Source: Modestobacter roseus | GTDB taxonomy: Bacteria; Actinomycetota; Actinomycetes; Mycobacteriales; Geodermatophilaceae | DNA: 64,000 bases | Reading direction: 5' to 3' | Assembly: GCF_007994135.1 (NCBI RefSeq) | Contig: NZ_VLKF01000001.1 | Coordinates: 1,054,001-1,118,000, forward strand | Part shown: positions 57,763 to 64,000 of the stretch, piece by piece | Layout: every line of letters begins with the position of its first letter | Numbering within the stretch: position 1 is the stretch's first letter | Notes under the pieces: generated by a model | The model's database searches: none | Told to the model about the DNA's origin: nothing | What the model saw: only the letters and a program-made list of their open reading frames with translations | Translations under genes and position numbers: made by a program

Positions 57763-58797
57763 ATGCCACGCTCCCGCTCGCTCGCGCGCCGCACGCTCAC
57801 CGGCGTGCTGGCCCTCGCCGTCCCCGTGTCCCTGCTGGCCGCCTGCGGCTCCGACGCCGAGGGGGACGCTGCCGCGGCGCCGTCCTCGAGCGAGGAGAGC
57901 GGCGCGTTCCCGGTCACCATCGAGCACGCCTACGGCGCCACCGAGATCCCCGAGGAGCCCATCCGGGTGGTCTCCCTCGGCTACACCGAACAGGACGCGA
58001 TCCTGGCCTTCGACGTCGTGCCGGTCGCCGTCCGGTACGCCTTCGGGCCCGAGGACGACGTCTTCTTCCCCTGGGCCGACGAGGCCGCCGGCGACGCCGG
58101 GATCGCCGGTGCAGGTGAGGTGGAGATCCTGCCCCGCAACGAGGTCGACCCCGAGGCGGTCGCCGCGCTGGACCCGGACCTGATCATGGCCGTGACCGCC
58201 GGGCTCACCGAGGACGAGTACGAGACGTTCAGCCAGATCGCGCCCACCGTCGTCCAGCCGGCCGAGTACACGGCCTTCGGCACCCCGTGGCAGGAGCAGA
58301 CCCGGGTGACCGGGCAGGCCCTGGGGCAGCCCGAGCGGGCCGAGGAGCGCATCGCCGACGTCGAGGCGCAGATCGAGCAGGTCCGTGCCGACCACCCCGA
58401 GTTCGCGGGGAAGACCGTCACCCTGTCCGGCCCGGCCTACGAGGGCGAGTACCCGTTCCACACCTCGGCGGACACCCGCACCCAGTTCTTCCTCGACCTG
58501 GGCATGACCGTCGACCCCGCGCTGGACGCCGTGGCCGACAGCGAGTTCTACGGCACGGTGAGCCGCGAGGAGGCCCGGATGCTGGAGGCGGACCTGATCG
58601 TCTTCCAGTCCGGCTCGGACGCCGAGCGGGCCGGCATCGAGGGCGACCCGGTGCTCTCCGGCCTGCAGACCGTGACCGACGGCCGGGTGGTCTTCGCCGA
58701 GGGCGCGGACTACGACGCCCTGCAGTTCGCCAGCGCGCTGAGCCTGCCCTACCTGCTGGAGTCCTTCGTGCCGGAGCTGTCCGCCGCCCTGGGGTGA
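57763..58797 (+). CDS. Iron-siderophore ABC transporter substrate-binding lipoprotein
   Basis: 344 residues. Signal peptide with lipobox LLAAC and lipidated Cys28, an acidic/Ser linker, then a two-lobe class III binding protein (FepB/FecB type): IRVVSLGYTEQDAILAFDV, LDPDLIMAVTAGLTEDEY, a long interlobe helix (RAEERIADVEAQIEQV) and VVFAEGADYDALQFASALSL. Under an iron box. No permease or ATPase gene follows, so it must serve a transporter encoded elsewhere. Confidence 0.9.
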   Translation: MPRSRSLARRTLTGVLALAVPVSLLAACGSDAEGDAAAAPSSSEESGAFPVTIEHAYGATEIPEEPIRVVSLGYTEQDAILAFDVVPVAVRYAFGPEDDVFFPWADEAAGDAGIAGAGEVEILPRNEVDPEAVAALDPDLIMAVTAGLTEDEYETFSQIAPTVVQPAEYTAFGTPWQEQTRVTGQALGQPERAEERIADVEAQIEQVRADHPEFAGKTVTLSGPAYEGEYPFHTSADTRTQFFLDLGMTVDPALDAVADSEFYGTVSREEARMLEADLIVFQSGSDAERAGIEGDPVLSGLQTVTDGRVVFAEGADYDALQFASALSLPYLLESFVPELSAALG

Positions 58798-58816
58798 CCC
58801 GGCGCGGTCCTGCCGT

Positions 58817-61360
58817 TCACCCCGGCCCGCCGCGCGGCTTGGCACGGCGGGTCGGGGCTGCCGACGCCGGGTCCTCCGGCCACGGGTGGCGGGGGTAGCG
58901 GCCGCGCAGCTCGCTGCGCACGCCGGGCCACCCGGTGACCCAGAAACCGGCCAGGTCGCCGGTGGTGGCGATCACCCGGGAGGCGGGGGAGAGCAGCTGC
59001 AGGCGCAGCGGCCGGCCGGCCACCACCGGGGCGTCGGCCCAGCCGAACACCTCCTGCACCCGCACCGACAGCGTCGGCACCGACGGGTCGGCGTAGTCCA
59101 CCCGCAGCGCGGAGCCGGTGGGCACCACGACCCGCTCGGGCACCAGCTCGTCCAGCCGGCCGGCCAGCTGCCAGGGCACCAGCGACCGCAGCGCCCCGGC
59201 GACGTCGACCCGCCGCAGCGCCGCCCGGTCCCGGGCCGCGGCCACCGCCGGGCTGTCCGCGAGCGCCGCCAGCAGCGCGGCGTCGTCGACCGCCGGCCAC
59301 GGGTCGCCGAGGCCGGCGTGCGCCGCGGCGAGCCGTGCACGCAGCGCGCCGGCCGCGGGCGTCCAGTGCAGCAGCTCCAGCCCCTCGCGGCGCAGCCCCT
59401 CGGCCACCGCCGCGCCCACCGCCGCCGGGTCCGGGTCGGGCAGCGGCCGCTCGGTGAGCACCACCGCACCCAGCCGCTCCACCTGCGCCGCCCGCACGTC
59501 GCCGTCGCGCCACGACACCTCCGGGCCCGTGCGGCGCAGGGACGCGCCGGCGTCCAGCGCCGTCGCCTCGTCGACGGCGACCGCCAGCCGCACCCGCGCG
59601 TCGGCCCGGCCGGGCGCCCGGTCGGCGGCGGCCACCGCCAGCCAGGTCGCCCCGCCCAGCGCGGTGCCCGGCGTCAGCTCCGCGCCGGTGCCGGCCGCCA
59701 GCAGGTACGTCCGCTCGGCGCCCGGCCGCCGCCGGGCCAGCCACTCCGGGTGCGCCAGGCCGACGACCAGCCCGGCCGCCTGGTCGTCGGGGAGCTGGTC
59801 GTCGGGGAGCTGGTCGTCAGGGAGGTGGCCGTCGGGCCCCGACCCGGCCGGTGCCGCGTCGGGCACCGCCCGCGCGAGCCGGCCGGCCTCGTCCCGCCAC
59901 CGGGCGGCGGGCCCGCCTCGGGCGCCGCGCAGGGCGCGCCACTCCGCGACCAGGTCGTCGGACCGGGGTGCGACGTCGGCCGACAGCAGCGCCACCACCT
60001 CCGCGGCCCGCCGCCGGCCCACCAGTGGCGCACCGTCGAGCAGCGCGCGGGCCAGCCGGGGATGGGCGCCCACCGCGGTCAGCGCGCGGCCCCGGGCGGT
60101 GACCCGCCCGGCGTCGTCCACCGCGCCCAGTTCGCGCAGCGCCGCCCGGGCCACCGTGAACGCGGCCTCGGGAGGTGCGTCGGGCAGCGCCAGGCCGGCG
60201 GCGTCGGGGGAGCCCCAGCAGGCCAGCTCGAGGGCGAAGCCGGTGAGGTCGCCGACCGCGATCTCCGGCTCGGCGGCGGCCGGCAGCCGGTCGTGCTCGG
60301 CGGCCGACCACAGCCGGTACACCCGCCCCGGTGCCTCCCGCCCGGCGCGGCCGGCGCGCTGCACCGCCGCGGCCCGGGAGACCCGCACCGTCACCAGCGC
60401 GCCCAGCCCCCGGGCGACGTCGAACCGGGGCACCCGGGCCAGCCCGGCATCGACGACGACGCGCACGCCGGGCACCGTCAGGCTGGTCTCGGCGACGTCG
60501 GTGGCCAGCACCACCCGCCGTCGTGGTCCGGGGGTCAGGGCGGCGTCCTGGTCGGCGGCCGGCAGCCGGCCGTGCAGCGGGCGGACGTCGGCGTCGACGC
60601 CGGTGAGCCGGCCGGCCACCCCGCCGATCTCCGCCGCGCCGGGCAGGAAGACCAGCACGTCGCCGGCCGCCTCGGCCAGGGCGCGCCGGACCGTGGTGGC
60701 GACCGCGTCCAGCAGCCGCGGGTCGACCCGGGTGCCGTGCGGCGGGGCCACCGCGGGTTCCGGCGGGCACCAGACGGTCTCGACGTCGTGCAGCGCTCCG
60801 GTGGCCTCGACCACCGGCGCCGGCCCACCCTCGCCGCCCAGCAAGGCCGCCAGCCGCGATGCCTGCGCCGTCGCCGACATCGCCAGCAGGGCCAGCTCCG
60901 GGCGCAGCGCGGCGCGCACGTCGACGCCGAAGGCCAGCGCGAGGTCGGTGTCCAGCTGCCGCTCGTGGCACTCGTCGAGCACCACCGCGGCGACCCCTGG
61001 CAGCTCCGGGTCGGCCTGCAGCCGGCGCACCAGCAGGCCGGTGGTGACCACCTCCACCCGGGTGGCGTCGCTGCGCCGGCTGTCGCCGCGCACGCTGTAG
61101 CCGACCGACCGCCCCACCGGCTCACCGACCAGGGCGGCCATCCGCCGGGCAGCGGCGCGGGCCGCGACCCGGCGGGGCTCGGCGACGAGCACCCGGCCCG
61201 GCAGGTGGTCGGCCAGTGCCAGCGGCACCAGCGAGGTCTTGCCGGTGCCCGGCGGGGCGACCAGCACCGCGGTGCCGGCGGCGGTGAGCGCCTCGGTGAG
61301 CCGGGCGAGCACGGCGCGGACCGGCAGGTCGGCGCCCGGCGTCCCCGGCGGTGGCAGCAC
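58817..61360 (-). CDS. hrpB: ATP-dependent helicase HrpB
   Basis: DEAH-type RNA helicase of 847 residues from GTG 61360 (SD GGGGAG). Walker A APPGTGKT at 35-42, Walker B DECH at 129-132, MSAT, then the helicase-C motifs LATDVAETSLTVPGV and QRAGRAGREAPG. HA2 region and HrpB-specific C-terminal domain (WLARRRPG, TGDLAGFWVTGWPGVRSELRG split) end PRHPWPEDP. A run of PDDQL repeats interrupts it near residues 508-525. Its role in bacteria is still unclear. Divergent from the EF-G-like gene. Confidence 0.92.
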   Translation of the reverse strand: MLPPPGTPGADLPVRAVLARLTEALTAAGTAVLVAPPGTGKTSLVPLALADHLPGRVLVAEPRRVAARAAARRMAALVGEPVGRSVGYSVRGDSRRSDATRVEVVTTGLLVRRLQADPELPGVAAVVLDECHERQLDTDLALAFGVDVRAALRPELALLAMSATAQASRLAALLGGEGGPAPVVEATGALHDVETVWCPPEPAVAPPHGTRVDPRLLDAVATTVRRALAEAAGDVLVFLPGAAEIGGVAGRLTGVDADVRPLHGRLPAADQDAALTPGPRRRVVLATDVAETSLTVPGVRVVVDAGLARVPRFDVARGLGALVTVRVSRAAAVQRAGRAGREAPGRVYRLWSAAEHDRLPAAAEPEIAVGDLTGFALELACWGSPDAAGLALPDAPPEAAFTVARAALRELGAVDDAGRVTARGRALTAVGAHPRLARALLDGAPLVGRRRAAEVVALLSADVAPRSDDLVAEWRALRGARGGPAARWRDEAGRLARAVPDAAPAGSGPDGHLPDDQLPDDQLPDDQAAGLVVGLAHPEWLARRRPGAERTYLLAAGTGAELTPGTALGGATWLAVAAADRAPGRADARVRLAVAVDEATALDAGASLRRTGPEVSWRDGDVRAAQVERLGAVVLTERPLPDPDPAAVGAAVAEGLRREGLELLHWTPAAGALRARLAAAHAGLGDPWPAVDDAALLAALADSPAVAAARDRAALRRVDVAGALRSLVPWQLAGRLDELVPERVVVPTGSALRVDYADPSVPTLSVRVQEVFGWADAPVVAGRPLRLQLLSPASRVIATTGDLAGFWVTGWPGVRSELRGRYPRHPWPEDPASAAPTRRAKPRGGPG
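59781..59840. repeat. 15-bp tandem repeat inside hrpB
   Basis: Four head-to-tail units (59781-59795, 59796-59810, 59811-59825, 59826-59840). The first two are identical (TGGTCGTCGGGGAGC) and the others degenerate. They encode the repeated L-P-D-D-Q pentapeptide on the minus strand. Unit length of 15 bp keeps the reading frame if copies are gained or lost. Confidence 0.85.
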
Positions 61361-61464
61361 GCCGACAGTCTCCCCGGCCGGGCAGGGGCCTCCGACCCTT
61401 GCCCTCGCACGTGATCCAGGCCACAGTGGCCACTCGGGACGACGTCGTCTGCACGGAGGTCCAG

Positions 61465-63552
61465 GTGGCCGGTCAGGGCAGGGAGAACGGCAGGGACAGG
61501 CCGGGCGCTCCTGCGCCCCGCCCGCCGGACCGGGTGCGCAACGTCGCACTGGTCGGACGGGCGGGGGCGGGGAAGACCACGCTGGCCGAGGCGCTGGCGG
61601 CGGCGACCGGGGCGGTGCCCCGGGCCGGGCGGGTGGAGGACGGCACCACCTGCCTGGACACCGACGAGGTGGAAGTGCGGCTGCAGCACTCGGTGACGCT
61701 GCACGCGGCCACCGTGGAGCACGACGGCCACCGGATCACCCTCTTCGACACCCCGGGGTCGCCGGACTTCCTCGGCGAGCTGCGGGCCGCGCTGCGCGCC
61801 GCCGACGCCGCGCTGTTCGTCGTCTCCGCCGTGGCCGGGGTCGACGCCGGCACCGTCACGCTCTGGGACGAGTGCGCGGCGGCCGGCCTGCCGCGCGCCG
61901 TCGTCGTCACCCAGCTCGACCGGCCCCGGGCCGACGTCGCGGAGGTGGTCCGCGCCTGCGCGGCCCAGTTGGGCGCGGGCGTGCACCCGGTGCAGCTGGT
62001 CGACGGGGGCGCCCTGGTCTCGCTGCTCGAACCCCAGCCGGGCACGCCGGACGCCGACCGGCTGCGCGCCGAGCTCATCGAGGCGGTGATCGCCGAGAGC
62101 GAGGACGAGACGCTGATGGAGCGCTACCTCGACGGCGCCCCGATCGGCCTGCCCGAGCTGGTCGCCGACCTCGAGACCGCGGTCACCCGGGGGGCCTTCC
62201 ACCCGGTGCTGTGCGTCTCCCCGCTCACCGGGCTCGGCGTGGACGCACTGCTGGACCTGCTGGTCACCGGCTTCCCGTCGCCGCTGGAGCGGCCCTGCCC
62301 GCCGGTGCTGCGCCCCGACGGCAGCCCCGCCGGCCGGGTCTCCTGCGACCCCGACGGCCCGCTGGTGGCCGAGGTGGTCAAGACCACCACCGACCCCTAC
62401 CTGGGCCGGATCAGCCTGGTGCGGGTCTTCTCCGGGCGGCTCCGGCCGGACATGCCGGTGCACGTCTCCGGGCACGGGCAGGGGCACGGGTGGGGCGACC
62501 GGCACCCCGACCACGACGCCGACGAGCGGGTGGGCGCGATCTCCGGCGCGCTCGGCAGCGTGCTGCGCCCGGTGGCCGAGTGCCTGGCCGGTGACGTGTG
62601 CGCGGTCGCCCGGCTGGCGACGGCGGAGACCGGGGACACCCTGTCCGACCCCGAGCGACCGCTGGTGGTCCAGCCGTGGGACCTGCCCGTGCCACAGCTG
62701 CCGGTCGCGGTGGCGGCGGCCTCCCGCACCGACGAGGACCGGCTGGCCGCGGCGCTCGCCCGGCTCACCCTGGAGGACCCCATCGTGCGGGTCGAGCGGC
62801 GCACCGACACCGGGCAGCTGCTGCTGTGGTGCACGGGCGACGCGCACGCGGAGGTGCTGCTGGAGCACCTGCGCACCCGCTACCAGGTCACCGTCGCCAC
62901 CCCACCGGTGCGGGTGGCGCTGGTGGAGACGCTCGCCGGGCCGGCGACGGTCACCGCCCGGCACGTGAAGCAGTCCGGCGGGCACGGCCAGTACGCCGTT
63001 GTCGTGGTGGAGGGCCGGCCCGGGCCGCCCGGGTCGGGGATCACCTTCGACCAGCGGGTGGTCGGCGGCGCGGTGCCCGGGCAGTTCCACGGCAGCGTGG
63101 AGAAGGGCATCCGCACGCAGGCCGCCCGCGGGGTGAGCCCGGACCGGCCGCTGGTCGACGTCGCCGTCACCCTGGTCGACGGCAAGGCGCACTCGGTCGA
63201 CTCCTCCGACGCGGCCTTCGCCGCCGCCGGTGCGCTGGCGCTTCGCGAGCTCGCCGCGACCGCCGGCACCCGCGTGCTGGAGCCGTGGTGCCGGATCGAG
63301 GCGGTCGTGCCGGTCGACGCGGTGGGCCCGGTGCTCGGCGACCTCGCCGGCCGGCGGGCCCGGGTGACCGGCAGCGACGTCGGCCCCGGCCGCGAGGAGA
63401 CGACGGTGCGCGCCGAGGTGCCCGAGCGGGAACTGCTCGACTACGCCCGCGCGCTCCGCTCGCTCTCCCACGGCACCGGCCGGTTCCGCCGGGAACCGCT
63501 GGGTCATGAGCCGGCGCCGGCCGCGGTCGCCGCCGAGCTGCAGCCCGCGTGA
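61465..63552 (+). CDS. Elongation factor G-like GTPase (FusA2/EF-G2 type)
   Basis: 695 residues from GTG 61465 (SD GGAGG five bases upstream). G1 GRAGAGKT at 31-38, G3 DTPGSPDF, but the G4 NKxD position reads TQLD. Domains II-V follow (GRISLVRVFSGRLRP, HAEVLLEHLRTRY, KQSGGHGQYAVVVVE, SHGTGRF), as in mycobacterial FusA2 proteins, which are not the main translocase. Upstream in-frame GTGs at 61411 and 61426 lack SD sequences. Overlaps the transporter gene by 4 bp. Confidence 0.9.
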   Translation: MAGQGRENGRDRPGAPAPRPPDRVRNVALVGRAGAGKTTLAEALAAATGAVPRAGRVEDGTTCLDTDEVEVRLQHSVTLHAATVEHDGHRITLFDTPGSPDFLGELRAALRAADAALFVVSAVAGVDAGTVTLWDECAAAGLPRAVVVTQLDRPRADVAEVVRACAAQLGAGVHPVQLVDGGALVSLLEPQPGTPDADRLRAELIEAVIAESEDETLMERYLDGAPIGLPELVADLETAVTRGAFHPVLCVSPLTGLGVDALLDLLVTGFPSPLERPCPPVLRPDGSPAGRVSCDPDGPLVAEVVKTTTDPYLGRISLVRVFSGRLRPDMPVHVSGHGQGHGWGDRHPDHDADERVGAISGALGSVLRPVAECLAGDVCAVARLATAETGDTLSDPERPLVVQPWDLPVPQLPVAVAAASRTDEDRLAAALARLTLEDPIVRVERRTDTGQLLLWCTGDAHAEVLLEHLRTRYQVTVATPPVRVALVETLAGPATVTARHVKQSGGHGQYAVVVVEGRPGPPGSGITFDQRVVGGAVPGQFHGSVEKGIRTQAARGVSPDRPLVDVAVTLVDGKAHSVDSSDAAFAAAGALALRELAATAGTRVLEPWCRIEAVVPVDAVGPVLGDLAGRRARVTGSDVGPGREETTVRAEVPERELLDYARALRSLSHGTGRFRREPLGHEPAPAAVAAELQPA

Positions 63553-64000
63553 GCGCCGAGAGCGGCACCCGCCCCGAGCGGACCGGCTCCTCGGCGTCAC
63601 GGGCCGGGGAGCCGGTCGACCAGGACCAGCCCGACGTCACCGACACCGCCGTCCCGCCGCGGCGGCAGTGGGCCGGCCGCATCGGCGGCCCGGTCGCCGC
63701 GCTCGTCGTCTACTTCCTGCTCCGCCAGAGCGACGACCTGAGCACCGCCGGGCGCACCACCGCGGCGATCGGGGTGCTGCTCGCGGTCTGGTGGATGACG
63801 GAGGCCCTGCCGTTGCCGGCGACGGCGCTGGTGCCGATCGTGGCGTTCCCGCTGCTCGGGGTGCTCCCGGTCGGCGAGGCCACCGCGCCCTACGCCGACC
63901 CGAACATCTTCCTGTTCATGGGCGGCTTCATGATCGCGCTGGCGATGCAGAAGTGGGAGCTGCACCGGCGCATCGCACTGCTCACCGTGCGGGCGGTCGG
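63549..64000 (+). CDS. DASS/SLC13-family transporter, N-terminal part (runs off the window)
   Basis: First 150 codons of a sodium-coupled dicarboxylate/sulfate-type transporter. GTG 63549 overlaps the EF-G-like stop. A polar N terminus of about 48 residues precedes IGGPVAALVVYFLL, then the family block IGVLLAVWWMTEALPLPATA and LVPIVAFPLLGVLP. DPNIFLFMGGFMIALAMQKW carries the conserved re-entrant start. The rest lies beyond base 64000. Confidence 0.88.
   Translation, partial: MSAESGTRPERTGSSASRAGEPVDQDQPDVTDTAVPPRRQWAGRIGGPVAALVVYFLLRQSDDLSTAGRTTAAIGVLLAVWWMTEALPLPATALVPIVAFPLLGVLPVGEATAPYADPNIFLFMGGFMIALAMQKWELHRRIALLTVRAV

Noticed and set aside
60535..63600. Open frame of 1021 codons antisense to the EF-G-like gene and running into hrpB
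   Set aside because: Long antisense frames are common at this GC content. It has no recognisable domain until it enters hrpB in a wrong frame.

Overview
The window is chromosomal DNA from a very high-GC actinobacterium. GTG starts are frequent, neighbouring genes often overlap by 4 bp (ATGA/GTGA), and the backbone order is typical of actinobacteria: bldD, pyrR-B-C, carAB, pyrF, mihF-gmk-rpoZ-coaBC-metK-priA, def-fmt-rsmB, rpe-rib genes-hisE-hisG. The mihF gene, a helicase-dead PriA, a BldD regulator, an IdeR/DtxR-type iron box and the general protein style suggest Geodermatophilaceae (Blastococcus, Geodermatophilus or Modestobacter). That family call is an inference from gene content, not from a marker comparison.

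Layout. 0-10.7 kb: truncated bldD with a BldD-box upstream, then the complete pyrimidine operon behind a PyrR-binding leader; it uses the two-subunit class 1B dihydroorotate dehydrogenase PyrK/PyrD. 11-20.7 kb: information-processing and cofactor genes (mihF, gmk, rpoZ, coaBC, metK, priA, def, fmt, rsmB). 20.7-26.8 kb: lineage-specific small membrane proteins, a GNAT-like protein, a possible STAS protein, an aldehyde dehydrogenase and a GPP34-like protein. 26.9-32.3 kb: rpe, riboflavin genes, hisE and hisG. 32.4-40.8 kb: an SSI-like lipoprotein, a DUF2877 protein divergent from a PucR regulator, a uracil permease, a NudK-type Nudix enzyme, an SDR, an SRPBCC protein and an EamA exporter.

40.8-50.9 kb is a metalloid/metal resistance island. 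It holds ArsR-ACR3-ArsC-flavin disulfide reductase-ArsC, a YnfA-like protein, an SRPBCC protein, an ArsO-like flavoprotein with its own ArsR, a CadC-like sensor with a cation diffusion facilitator, and an MFS exporter. 50.9-64 kb: small hypothetical proteins, a DJ-1/PfpI protein divergent from a GlxA-type regulator, an AraC regulator divergent from an alpha/beta hydrolase, malQ, an iron-siderophore binding lipoprotein under an iron box, hrpB divergent from an EF-G-like GTPase, and the start of a DASS transporter.

Two conserved genes, coaBC and the CDF transporter, are each broken by the apparent loss of one base in a 5-base homopolymer; sequencing error is the leading explanation. The most plausible undescribed item is a family of small membrane proteins sharing an ARRW(L/V)xDPP motif, clearest in three genes at 20.7-21.7 and 25.6-26.3 kb and weaker in a fourth. 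No tRNA, rRNA, CRISPR array, insertion sequence or phage gene was seen, and no gene-free stretch exceeds 300 bp.
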